Source: Bacillus tianshenii (GTDB taxonomy: Bacteria > Bacillota > Bacilli > Bacillales > Bacillaceae_N). Taken from it: a stretch of DNA of 64,000 nucleotides. The DNA is taken from the NCBI GenBank assembly GCA_020524525.2, contig CP129018.1, forward strand, positions 2,856,115-2,920,114. Reading direction: 5' to 3'. Made by a program: the position numbers and the translations under genes. Numbering within the stretch: position 1 is the stretch's first letter; each line of letters opens with the position of its first letter. The notes below the pieces were generated by a model that saw only the letters and a program-made list of their open reading frames with translations, did not search any database and was not told the DNA's origin. Of the stretch, positions 34,950 to 43,313 are shown one piece after another.

Positions 34950-36734
34950 TTATACGACGAATTTTTCAGCTTCTAATAATTTTTGTGCAGCTTGACGTTT
35001 CTTTTCAATCAAGTTTTTCGGTAAGTGACGAGTTAACTTACGCAGTGCACCTAGCATCATGCGGAGTGAGTCACCTGATTCGACAGCTGTCAGCGTTTCT
35101 TTTGCATCCGCTTCAATTTCAGCAAACTTCTCTTGGCAGAAGATTTCTGTATAAAGAAGCTTTTGAGCTGCTTTTTCTTGGCCGTCTTTTTGCATGGCTT
35201 TTTCTGTTCGCAATACAGCCGATTCCATTGCGTAGATAGCATTAACGATATCAGCAATATTCACAAGAACTTCTTGCTCATTCTTAAGGTTAGTTCCAAG
35301 CTTTTGAGCTGCAAGACCTGCTGCAAGCAAGCCAATTTTCTTCGCATTGCGCACTAAATATTTCTCTTGCGCTAACGGCTCATCACTAATTTCTTCTGGC
35401 ATCATCATCATTAACTCATCTTGTAATGCTTTTGCCTTTTGAAGAAGTGGCAGCTCGCCTTTCATCGCTTTCTTCATTAATGTTCCAGGGACGATCATGC
35501 GGTTGATTTCATTTGTTCCTTCGAAAATACGGTTAATACGAGAATCTCGATACATTCTTTCGATCTCATATTCTGACATAAACCCGTAACCACCGTGAAT
35601 TTGTACACCCTCATCCACAATATAATCAAGTGTTTCAGAGCCAAATACTTTGTTCAATGAACATTCAATTGCGTATTCCGCAATGGATTGTGCAATCGCC
35701 ATCCCGTCTTTTTGCTCTTCTTCTGAAAGGGTACCCATCCGCTCCTCAAACAAGCCGACAGTTCGGTATACAGAGCTTTCCATCGCATATAATTTCGAAG
35801 CCATATTTGCTAGCTTTTCTTGAATCAGCGGGAATTTTGCAATTGGCTGCTGGAACTGCTTACGCTCATTTGCATATTTAACAGACAGTTCCATCGCACG
35901 CTTTGAAGCACCGATTGAGCCGACAGCTAGTTTATAGCGCCCTACATTAAGAATGTTGAAAGCAATGACATGGCCTTTACCAATTTCACCAAGAACATTT
36001 TCTTTCGGTACTTTTGCATCTTCCATAATTAATGTACGTGTCGAAGAGCTCTTAATTCCCATCTTCTTCTCTTCAGGGCCTGTTGAAACACCTTCATAAT
36101 CACGTTCAACGATAAATGCTGTGAAATGCTCACCATCAATTTTCGCATAGACGATGAATACATCAGCAAATGCAGAGTTCGTAATCCATTGCTTCTCCCC
36201 ATTTAAAACGTAATGAGTGCCTTCCTCATTTAATACAGCTGTCGTCTTAGCGCCTAGAGCATCAGAACCCGAACCTGGCTCTGTTAGTGCATATGCAGCA
36301 AGCTTCGCCCCCGTTGCAAGGTCAGGCAGGTACTTCTGCTTCTGGTCTTCATTTCCGAAAAATACAATCGGTAAAGAGCCTATCCCTACATGAGCGCCGT
36401 GTGAAATTGAAAAGCCGCCTGCTTTTGAGAATTTCTCCGCAATAAGAGCTGAGCTGACTTTATCAAGCCCAATTCCACCATATTCCTCCGGCACATCCGC
36501 TCCAAGCAGACCTAACTCTCCAGCTTGTTTCAAAAGCTTCACTGAACGGTCGAATTCATGGTTTTCTAAATGCTCAACTTGAGGCATGACTTCCTTTACA
36601 ACAAACTCGTCTGTTGTCTTTGCGATCATATGATGCTCATCTGAAAAATCCTCAGGTGTATAGACACGGTCCGCTGATACTTCCTCCACTAAAAATTGTG
36701 CACCTTTAAATAAATGTTCAGCCGTTTTGCTCAT
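34950..36734 (-). CDS. fadE: Acyl-CoA dehydrogenase FadE
   Basis: FAD enzyme of the first step of fatty acid beta-oxidation. 594 residues, the long form with an extra C-terminal helical domain (about 400-594) as in B. subtilis YusJ. Family blocks: [33 protein letters not shown] and [20 protein letters not shown], the last close to the catalytic glutamate loop ([12 protein letters not shown]). It is the last gene of fadN-fadA-fadE, starting 29 bases after fadA. Confidence 0.95.
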   Translation of the reverse strand: MSKTAEHLFKGAQFLVEEVSADRVYTPEDFSDEHHMIAKTTDEFVVKEVMPQVEHLENHEFDRSVKLLKQAGELGLLGADVPEEYGGIGLDKVSSALIAEKFSKAGGFSISHGAHVGIGSLPIVFFGNEDQKQKYLPDLATGAKLAAYALTEPGSGSDALGAKTTAVLNEEGTHYVLNGEKQWITNSAFADVFIVYAKIDGEHFTAFIVERDYEGVSTGPEEKKMGIKSSSTRTLIMEDAKVPKENVLGEIGKGHVIAFNILNVGRYKLAVGSIGASKRAMELSVKYANERKQFQQPIAKFPLIQEKLANMASKLYAMESSVYRTVGLFEERMGTLSEEEQKDGMAIAQSIAEYAIECSLNKVFGSETLDYIVDEGVQIHGGYGFMSEYEIERMYRDSRINRIFEGTNEINRMIVPGTLMKKAMKGELPLLQKAKALQDELMMMMPEEISDEPLAQEKYLVRNAKKIGLLAAGLAAQKLGTNLKNEQEVLVNIADIVNAIYAMESAVLRTEKAMQKDGQEKAAQKLLYTEIFCQEKFAEIEADAKETLTAVESGDSLRMMLGALRKLTRHLPKNLIEKKRQAAQKLLEAEKFVV

Positions 36735-36763
36735 CGGTTTCTCCCCTTTTTATCATTTTTTGA

Positions 36764-37942
36764 TTACGATAATAGCTCCACTACGCCAGCTGCGCCCATT
36801 CCGCCGCCAATACACATTGTGACAACCCCAAACTGTTCATTGCGTCGTTTCATTTCGTGTAGAAGTGTTAACGTTAGCTTCGCTCCTGTACAACCAAGCG
36901 GATGACCAAGTGCAATCGCACCACCGTTAACATTTACTTTCTCTTCATTTAAGCCAAGCTCCCGAATCACTTGAATCGATTGTGACGCAAAAGCTTCATT
37001 CAACTCGAATAATCCAATATCAGAAAGACTTAACCCTGCAAGCTCTAATGCTTTTGGAATAGCTGCCACAGGGCCGATCCCCATAATTTCAGGTGGTACC
37101 CCACCTACTGCAAAGGAGCGGAACTTAGCAATTGGTTTTAATCCTTCCGCTTCTGCTTTCTCACGTTCCATCACAAGTACACTCGCTGCGCCGTCACTCA
37201 TTTGCGAAGCGTTTCCAGCTGTAACGGTTCCTCGCATGTTAAATGCAGGCTTCAGCTTTGCAAGCACTTCTGTTGTCGTACCTTCTCGGACACCTTCATC
37301 TTGAGAGACGGTTACCTTCTTTTCTTGCAGTTTATTTGAATGATCTACCGCTTTTAACGTCACTTCGACTGGTACAATCTCCTCTTCGAAACGCCCTTCT
37401 TTAATAGCAGCTGCAGCACGTTGATGGCTTCTTACTGCAAATTCATCTTGTTCTTGACGACTGATGCCATACTTCTGAGCAACTTCCTCAGCTGTATGCC
37501 CCATGCTCATGTAGTATTCTGGTGCGTTTTCAACAATTTCAACATTTGGGCGAATGACATGTCCGCCCATCGGGATTAAGCTCATTGACTCAGCCCCGCC
37601 TGCTAGGACAGTGCTTGCATGACCAAGCATAATCCGCTCTGCCGCATAAGCAATTGACTGTAGACCAGAAGAACAATAACGGTTAATTGTAATCGCAGGA
37701 GTTTCATAGGAAAGACCTGCTAACGCTCCAATATTCCGGGCCATATTCATCCCTTGTTCAGCCTCTGGCATGGCGCAGCCAATAATAAGATCATCAATTT
37801 TCCCGTCATAACCGCCTGCTCTTTTTAACGTTTCTTTTATCGTTAATGCCCCAAGATCATCTGGGCGTGCATTTGCTAACATTCCTCTTTTCGCTTTGCC
37901 GACAGGCGTCCTTGCCCCGGCAACAATGACTGCTTCTTTCAC
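36764..37942 (-). CDS. fadA: 3-ketoacyl-CoA thiolase FadA
   Basis: Thiolytic cleavage, the last step of beta-oxidation. 392 residues. The nucleophile is Cys90 in NRYCSSGLQS. The C-terminal active-site blocks are NGGAIALGHPLGCTGA (histidine) and CIGGGMGAAG (second cysteine). The ATG is 14 bases downstream of the fadN stop. It should work with FadN as a multienzyme system. Confidence 0.96.
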   Translation of the reverse strand: MKEAVIVAGARTPVGKAKRGMLANARPDDLGALTIKETLKRAGGYDGKIDDLIIGCAMPEAEQGMNMARNIGALAGLSYETPAITINRYCSSGLQSIAYAAERIMLGHASTVLAGGAESMSLIPMGGHVIRPNVEIVENAPEYYMSMGHTAEEVAQKYGISRQEQDEFAVRSHQRAAAAIKEGRFEEEIVPVEVTLKAVDHSNKLQEKKVTVSQDEGVREGTTTEVLAKLKPAFNMRGTVTAGNASQMSDGAASVLVMEREKAEAEGLKPIAKFRSFAVGGVPPEIMGIGPVAAIPKALELAGLSLSDIGLFELNEAFASQSIQVIRELGLNEEKVNVNGGAIALGHPLGCTGAKLTLTLLHEMKRRNEQFGVVTMCIGGGMGAAGVVELLS

Positions 37943-37956
37943 AATGATATCCCCCT

Positions 37957-40353
37957 TTAATTGCGTAATGGCTTTCCTTTTACAAGCATGTGCTGCATAC
38001 GAGCCTGTGTTTTCGCTTCCCCTACTAGACTAAGGAAGGCTTCACGTTCAAGATCCAATAGGTATTGCTCATCGACCATCGTTCCGCCTGGTACTTTCCC
38101 TCCCGCTAAAACATGTGCGAGCTTCTTAGCAATTTTCATATCATGCTCGGAAATGTAACCAGACTTCATCATGCCATATGCACCGAGCACCATCGTTGCA
38201 TAGCCTGACTCACCGACTACAGGAATCTTCTTACGCTTCGGTGGTACATAGCCTTGCTCAGCAAGTGAAAGCACTTTTTGCTTTGCATCATGAAGAAGGT
38301 GGTCGCCATTTACACTAATTCCATCTTGATTTGATAGGAAGCCATGTTTCCTCGCTTCTGGAGCTGAAGTTGATACTTTTGCCATCGCAATTTTTTCGAA
38401 CACATGGTTTGTAATCTTTTGTAGGTCAAAGTTTGGTCCTTCTGGCATTGATTCTAGCTGGCGAATATACATTTCTTTGTTTCCGCCTCCGCCTGGAATA
38501 ACACCTACCCCCACTTCTACAAGTCCCATATACGTTTCCATGGATGCTTGGATTGAATCAGCAGGCAAACAAATTTCTGTTCCACCGCCGAGTGTCATGC
38601 CGAAAGGTGCAGCAACAACCGGTTTGTCGCTATATTTCAATCTCATCATTGCATCTTGAAAACGACGTACAACAAGTTCAATCTCAAAGAAATTATCATC
38701 TTGTGCTTCCATTAAAATCATCGCAAGGTTTGCCCCAACACAGAAGTTCTTTCCTTGATTTCCGATTACAAGCCCTTTGTAATTTTTCTCAACTTCTTCA
38801 ACTGATTCAAAAATCATTTGCGTAATATCTGGACCAATAGCATTATTCGGAGAATGAAATTCCAACCCTGCAACTCCATCACCTAAATCAATCAAACTTG
38901 CACCTGTATTTTTCTTTATCACTTTGTTTTGTTCTTTTAAGAGATTTAACCGAATGACTTTTTCATTTTCTTTAAGTAGCTTATCGTCGCCATTATGGTA
39001 GAAGGAAACGCTTCCATTCTCCTGCTTATAAAATTTCTTGTGTCCTTTATCAAGCATTTCTTCAACCCAGCTTGGGATTTCTTCGCCTTCTTCTTTCATT
39101 CGCTGTACTGATTTTTCTAAGCCAATCGCATCCCATGTTTCAAATGGGCCGAGCTCCCAGCCAAATCCCCACTTCATAGCACGATCAATTGCAACAATAT
39201 CATCTGCAATCTCTCCATGAAGCTTTGCTGAATAAAGTAGGACAGGCTTTAAGATGTTCCACACAAATTCACCAGCTCGATCATTTGCGTAGACAAGTGT
39301 TTTTAATTTACGCGCAAGCCCTTTTTCTTGCTTGCTCATCTCGACTGATGCCGCTTTTAGCTTTTTCCGTTCTTCGTATTCAAGCGTTTCAGGGTTCAGT
39401 TCAAGAATTTCTTTACCCTTCTCTGTTTTCTTCTTCAGATAGAAGCCTTGACCAGATTTACTTCCGAGCCATCCTTTTTCAAGCATGCTCTTCATAAAAG
39501 CCGGCACTTCAAAAACTTCTTTTTCAACACCTTCTACATTGTCATAGACATTCTTTGCAACATGAGCAAATGTATCAAGTCCGACAACATCCAATGTACG
39601 GAAGGTTGCACTTTTTGGCCGTCCGATTAACGGCCCTGTGACAGAATCAACTTCTCCAACACTGTAGCCGCCTTTTTGCATTTCTTGAACGGTAACAAGC
39701 AATCCATATGTACCGATCCGATTTGCAATAAAATTCGGCGTATCTTTCGCTTCAACCACACCTTTGCCGAGAACGTCCTCTCCAAAGCCTTTCATAAATG
39801 TAAGGACCTCAGGACCGGTATGTTGAGTCGGAATGACTTCTAACAACTTCAAATAACGCGGTGGATTAAAGAAATGTGTGCCTAAGAAATGCTTTTGAAA
39901 ATCTTCTGAGCGTCCTTCTGCCATTGCTTCAATTGAAATACCTGAAGTATTGGAGCTTACAATTGTACCTGGCTTCCGAACCTCGTCAACTCGTGCAAAT
40001 ACTTTTTGTTTAATTTCAAGATTTTCAACAACGACTTCAATAATCCAGTCTACTTCTGAAAGCTTATGAAAATCATCTTCCATATTTCCAACTTCGATAT
40101 AATCAGCATTTTCTTTTAATGCCAGTGGAGCCGGCTTCTGCTTAAAGAGTGCTTTCTTTGAATTCGCTGCCATTCTGTTTCGTACTTGTTTATCTTCAAG
40201 GGTTAATCCTTTTGCTTTCTCTTCATCTGTAAGTTCTCTTGGAACAATATCAAGCATAAGTGTAGGTATACCGACGTTTGCTAAATGTGCAGCAATGCCA
40301 GAACCCATAACTCCTGAGCCTAAGACTGCTGCTCTTCTAATCTTCCAACTCAT
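37957..40353 (-). CDS. fadN: FadN, 3-hydroxyacyl-CoA dehydrogenase / enoyl-CoA hydratase
   Basis: Bifunctional beta-oxidation enzyme of 798 residues, arranged opposite to E. coli FadB. The NAD-binding 3-hydroxyacyl-CoA dehydrogenase comes first (GSGVMGSGIAAHLA, about 12-25; DTPNFIANRIG near residue 220). The crotonase-type hydratase comes last (GNQGKNFCVGANLAMI, PFGMTLGGGTEICLPAD). The ATG at 40353 follows CAGGGGGA; a longer frame to 40386 would read through the operator. It is the first gene of fadNAE, with a FadR-type operator immediately upstream. Confidence 0.95.
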   Translation of the reverse strand: MSWKIRRAAVLGSGVMGSGIAAHLANVGIPTLMLDIVPRELTDEEKAKGLTLEDKQVRNRMAANSKKALFKQKPAPLALKENADYIEVGNMEDDFHKLSEVDWIIEVVVENLEIKQKVFARVDEVRKPGTIVSSNTSGISIEAMAEGRSEDFQKHFLGTHFFNPPRYLKLLEVIPTQHTGPEVLTFMKGFGEDVLGKGVVEAKDTPNFIANRIGTYGLLVTVQEMQKGGYSVGEVDSVTGPLIGRPKSATFRTLDVVGLDTFAHVAKNVYDNVEGVEKEVFEVPAFMKSMLEKGWLGSKSGQGFYLKKKTEKGKEILELNPETLEYEERKKLKAASVEMSKQEKGLARKLKTLVYANDRAGEFVWNILKPVLLYSAKLHGEIADDIVAIDRAMKWGFGWELGPFETWDAIGLEKSVQRMKEEGEEIPSWVEEMLDKGHKKFYKQENGSVSFYHNGDDKLLKENEKVIRLNLLKEQNKVIKKNTGASLIDLGDGVAGLEFHSPNNAIGPDITQMIFESVEEVEKNYKGLVIGNQGKNFCVGANLAMILMEAQDDNFFEIELVVRRFQDAMMRLKYSDKPVVAAPFGMTLGGGTEICLPADSIQASMETYMGLVEVGVGVIPGGGGNKEMYIRQLESMPEGPNFDLQKITNHVFEKIAMAKVSTSAPEARKHGFLSNQDGISVNGDHLLHDAKQKVLSLAEQGYVPPKRKKIPVVGESGYATMVLGAYGMMKSGYISEHDMKIAKKLAHVLAGGKVPGGTMVDEQYLLDLEREAFLSLVGEAKTQARMQHMLVKGKPLRN

Positions 40354-40375
40354 CGTGTTTCCCCCTGTCTTCATT

Positions 40376-40393
40376 TGAATGAACACTCATTCA
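40376..40393. promoter_or_regulatory. FadR-type operator upstream of fadN
   Basis: Perfect palindrome TGAATGAACACTCATTCA, 7-4-7. It matches the FadR (YsiA, TetR family) site TGAATGA-n4-TCATTCA, which represses fad genes until long-chain acyl-CoA is present. It lies 23 bases upstream of the fadN start codon. A -35-like TTGACT lies about 40 bases upstream of the operator on the minus strand; the -10 is not clear. Confidence 0.85.
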
Positions 40394-40480
40394 TTTTTTG
40401 GTTAAAAAAATATAACCTCAGTCAATATCTATCTTTTACTATAAGATATTTTAGAAAATTTAGCAATATCTAAATATAAA

Positions 40481-40510
40481 ATAAAAACTCAGCATTTGCC
40501 GAGTTTTTAT
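40481..40510. terminator. Terminator of the proline dehydrogenase gene
   Basis: 10-bp stem ATAAAAACTC (40481-40490) / GAGTTTTTAT (40501-40510), extended by GC/GC after a mismatch. It overlaps the stop codon of the proline dehydrogenase gene. A T-run on the minus strand lies in the 3' arm. Confidence 0.7.
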
Positions 40511-41424
40511 TTTCCAAAAACACCTTTTAACACAAACGCTACGTTTGCCGGCCGCTCTGCTAAGCGCCGCATAAAATAACCATACCAATCTTTTCCGTAA
40601 GGTACATAGACACGCATGCGATACCCTTCTTGTACAAGCTCTTCCTGACGCTCCGTTCGGATGCCATAGAGCATTTGAAACTCAAATTGGTCGTTCGAAA
40701 TATCGTGTTCTTTCACAAGCTTCTTTGTGTATTCAATCATTTCATCATCGTGGGTCGCCACTGCTGTATAATTCCCATTTAGAAGATGCATTTTGATGAT
40801 TCGTTTATAGTTTTCATCGACATCTTTTTTATCTGGAAAAGCGACTTCAGGAGATTCTTTGTAAGCCCCCTTTACTAAGCGCAAGTTAGGGTTATATTGA
40901 TTAAGGTCCTTCATATCCTCAACTGTTCGATAGAGATAAGACTGAATAACTGTTCCGATCTGGTCATATTCAGCCTTCAGCTGCTTGAAGATATTCAAGG
41001 TTGTTTCACATCGGCTATAATCTTCCATATCAATTGTAATGAAAACTTGATTCTTTACCGCTTCCTCCATAATTAGACGCATATTTTCCATCACGAGTTC
41101 TTCAGAAATATCGAGGCCCATAGACGTAAGCTTTAATGAAACTTGAGAATCCAGTTCTTCATTGGCAATAGCGCGTATTGCTTGAATCGTTTCCTGTGTC
41201 CGCTCTTTTGCTTCATGTTCCTTGTCCACAAACTCTCCAAGGTAATCAATTGTAACAGCCATTCCTTTTTTATTTAACTCTTTAATCACTTCAACTGTTT
41301 GCGCAATCGTTTCTCCAGCAACAAATCGAGCCGCGCCAAATCGCAGTCCGTATGTTTTCGCAAGCTTCGTAAAGGCTTTATTTTGAGACATAAATAAGAA
41401 AAAGTTCCGCAATGCTTTTTCCAT
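40507..41424 (-). CDS. fadM: Proline dehydrogenase family protein (FadM/PutB type)
   Basis: FAD-dependent proline oxidase fold of 305 residues. Family blocks: RLVKGAYKE near residue 185 and the C-terminal RMRVYVPYGKDWYGYFMRRLAERPAN, which carries the substrate-carboxylate arginines. The gene is next to fadN as in B. subtilis, where it is called fadM (yusM) from its position in the fad region. Whether it oxidises proline or serves another role there is open. The ATG follows AGGAGG. No pyrroline-5-carboxylate dehydrogenase gene is adjacent. Confidence 0.9.
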   Translation of the reverse strand: MEKALRNFFLFMSQNKAFTKLAKTYGLRFGAARFVAGETIAQTVEVIKELNKKGMAVTIDYLGEFVDKEHEAKERTQETIQAIRAIANEELDSQVSLKLTSMGLDISEELVMENMRLIMEEAVKNQVFITIDMEDYSRCETTLNIFKQLKAEYDQIGTVIQSYLYRTVEDMKDLNQYNPNLRLVKGAYKESPEVAFPDKKDVDENYKRIIKMHLLNGNYTAVATHDDEMIEYTKKLVKEHDISNDQFEFQMLYGIRTERQEELVQEGYRMRVYVPYGKDWYGYFMRRLAERPANVAFVLKGVFGK

Positions 41425-41683
41425 TTGCTACACCTCCTGTAAGCGCATACATGACATGAATAAAAGAAAGTTAAGCCCTAATATTCCTTTTATTTCAACA
41501 CTTTATAGCTTAACCTGAATTCGCTTATTAATTTATTACGATAACATTATATACCTATATTTTAACACTTTTTTAAAAACATGAGTATTTATCTAAGCCC
41601 ATTTTCAGCAATATTGTTGTATAAAAAAGGCTAGCATTTGGAAAATTAACGTTGAATGACATGATAGAAGGAGGCAATATATT

Positions 41684-41941
41684 ATGCAACAACAGCAAAC
41701 GACAGGTCAAAACGTTATGCAGCAACCACCAGCCATCGTTTCAACGAAGGACCAGCTTTATTTAACAGATATGCTTTCTTGGAACCTACTTGCGATGAAG
41801 AAAGCTCATTTCATGGCACAGCAATGCCAAGATACTGAAGTGAAAAATGCACTTGATCAAGCTGGACAAATGCATCAACGTCACTACGAAAAAATTCTGC
41901 AACATTTACAAAGCCAGCCTGCACAAAACATGCAACAATAG
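41684..41941 (+). CDS. Small CotF-related spore coat protein
   Basis: 85-residue Gln-rich protein with a central helix pair (LTDMLSWNLLAMKKAHFMAQQCQDTEVKNALDQAGQMHQRHYEKIL), a half-size relative of the CotF/ferritin-like coat family. The ends are Gln/Pro-rich. The ATG follows GAAGGAGG. It lies 26 bases before a full CotF-type gene, so the two are probably cotranscribed late in sporulation. I found no confident sigma-K promoter in the 259 bases upstream. Confidence 0.85.
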   Translation: MQQQQTTGQNVMQQPPAIVSTKDQLYLTDMLSWNLLAMKKAHFMAQQCQDTEVKNALDQAGQMHQRHYEKILQHLQSQPAQNMQQ

Positions 41942-41967
41942 CACTTAAACAAAAGGAGGTAACCAAC

Positions 41968-42315
41968 ATGCCACAACAACAAAAGCCAAACGAAGTGAAA
42001 AATCCTGAAACAACTGTCCCAAAAACACCAACAATGAATGACCGTGACTACTCAAACGACATGCTTTCAACTGAAAAATATATGACAAACTCATATTGCA
42101 CATATTTAAACGAAGCAAGCAATCAACAATTATATGATGATGTCGTAACTATCTTTAAAGAAACACAAGACTGCCAACGCGACCTTTACAACCTAATGTT
42201 CAAAAAAGGCTGGTACGGTGTAGAAGCAGCAGACGTCCAAAAGCTTCAACAATCCTACCAACAATTCCAAGGCTACACAAACCAATTCCCATACAACAAC
42301 CAAATGCTGCAATAA
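41968..42315 (+). CDS. yusN: CotF-family spore coat protein (YusN-like)
   Basis: 115 residues with the CotF signature MNDRDYSNDMLSTEKYMTNSYCTYLNEASNQQL and the C-terminal KKGWYGVEAADVQKLQQSYQQF. It is a coat component made in the mother cell. The ATG follows AAAGGAGGT. The position next to the proline dehydrogenase gene matches yusN of B. subtilis. Confidence 0.9.
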   Translation: MPQQQKPNEVKNPETTVPKTPTMNDRDYSNDMLSTEKYMTNSYCTYLNEASNQQLYDDVVTIFKETQDCQRDLYNLMFKKGWYGVEAADVQKLQQSYQQFQGYTNQFPYNNQMLQ

Positions 42316-42369
42316 AGAAAAGCGGAGGCGGCTCGTTCTGGGGCAACAAGCATAAAGCAGCTAGATCAA
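42316..42369 (+). repeat. Possible copy of a dispersed Bacillaceae intergenic repeat
   Basis: The stretch AGAAAAGCGGAGGCGGCTCG, continuing to CAACAAGCATAAAGCAGC, is GC-rich against its surroundings. From memory it resembles the AAAGCGGAGGCGxCTCGTTC...CGACAAGCATAA repeat scattered after genes in several Bacillaceae. It directly follows the coat-protein stop codon. Only one copy is in this window, so its repeat status cannot be confirmed. Confidence 0.35.
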
Positions 42370-42371
42370 GA

Positions 42372-42403
42372 AAAGCCATTAGTGAACACTCACTAGTGGC
42401 TTT
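42372..42403. terminator. Terminator between the coat genes and yusU
   Basis: 13-bp stem AAAGCCATTAGTG (42372-42384) / CACTAGTGGCTTT (42391-42403), one T-G pair, 6-base loop. It lies between convergent genes and overlaps the yusU stop codon. Confidence 0.8.
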
Positions 42404-42665
42404 CATCATTTTTCCGCTTATCCATTTCTGAGCGATGAGCTTCATTTAACTGTTGGATTTCTTTAATGAGCGCGCGCATTTCTTGCTTTGCTTCTGGATA
42501 TGTTTCGTTCCAGTGCTTTGCCAACGCAGGCATGGACTTAGCTACTTGGTTATATAAAGCCCACATTTGGACTTTTGCTTTTAATTCACTATCCGTTTCT
42601 CCCACAAGCAGTTCTGTATACTTTTCAAGCAATGCATCAAACTGTTGGACAAATTGTTGTTCCAT
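42393..42665 (-). CDS. yusU: YusU family protein (DUF2573)
   Basis: 90-residue, highly charged helical protein (FDALLEKYTELLVGETDSELKAKVQMWALYNQVAKSMPALAKHW). It fits the DUF2573/YusU family of Bacillus. Its function is unknown and there is no membrane segment. It converges on the CotF genes and has smpB upstream. Confidence 0.8.
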   Translation of the reverse strand: MEQQFVQQFDALLEKYTELLVGETDSELKAKVQMWALYNQVAKSMPALAKHWNETYPEAKQEMRALIKEIQQLNEAHRSEMDKRKNDESH

Positions 42666-42761
42666 TCACACCACTCCTGTCTAGAGAATGATTATTCCTT
42701 AGTGTCACTTTAACAGTCTTTGTGGACAGCTTCAATTAATTCAAGATGTTGCGATCGCAAT

Positions 42762-42789
42762 AAAACTGCCGTCACATAACGACAGTTTT
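42762..42789 (-). terminator. Terminator of smpB
   Basis: Stem AAAACTG / CAGTTTT (42762-42768 and 42783-42789), extended by CGT/ACG past a C-A mismatch, with a short loop. It follows the smpB stop codon directly. Only 125 bases separate smpB from yusU, leaving no room for ssrA. Confidence 0.75.
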
Positions 42790-42790
42790 C

Positions 42791-43255
42791 TTACATATTG
42801 CGGTCCTTGATCGCACGCTCGATATCCCGTTTCATTGCTTTTTTCTTAAGGTCTTCACGTTTATCATATTTTTTCTTACCTTTACCTAATCCGATAAGAA
42901 GCTTTGCTACGCCGTTTTTTATGTAGAGCTTTAAAGGAACAAGGGAATATCCCTTTTCTTTTGTCAATCCAATTAACTTCGAAATTTCTTTACTATGCAG
43001 TAAAAGCTTCCTCGTCCGCAATGGATCATGGTTGAAACGGTTGCCCTGTTCATAAGGGCTGATATGCATGTTATGAAGAAAAACTTCGCCTTTTTCAATA
43101 CGAGCGAAAGCATCCTTTAAGTTCACTCGACCTGCCCGGATGGATTTAATCTCCGTTCCTTTAAGGACAATACCTGCTTCATATGTATCTTCAATTGTAA
43201 AATCATGCCGTGCTTTTTTATTTTGAGCAATGGCCTTTCCGCTTCCTTTTGGCAT
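42791..43255 (-). CDS. smpB: SsrA-binding protein SmpB
   Basis: Binds tmRNA and brings it to stalled ribosomes. 154 residues. OB-fold blocks: [31 protein letters not shown] and [12 protein letters not shown]. The basic C-terminal tail [22 protein letters not shown] enters the mRNA channel. It lies downstream of rnr, the RNase that acts in the same trans-translation pathway. Confidence 0.97.
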   Translation of the reverse strand: MPKGSGKAIAQNKKARHDFTIEDTYEAGIVLKGTEIKSIRAGRVNLKDAFARIEKGEVFLHNMHISPYEQGNRFNHDPLRTRKLLLHSKEISKLIGLTKEKGYSLVPLKLYIKNGVAKLLIGLGKGKKKYDKREDLKKKAMKRDIERAIKDRNM

Positions 43256-43268
43256 TTTCCGTCCCCCC

Positions 43269-43313
43269 CTTCACTTAAACCAGTGAAGCGGACGCTAGTT
43301 ATGCACTAGCGTC
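43269..43313 (-). other. Two hairpins at the rnr-smpB junction
   Basis: GACGCTAGT/ACTAGCGTC (43305-43313 and 43291-43299) contains the rnr stop codon. CTTCACT/AGTGAAG (43282-43288 and 43269-43275) ends at the G-run that is the smpB ribosome binding site. No U-run follows. These may tune rnr mRNA stability or smpB translation relative to rnr. Confidence 0.5.
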
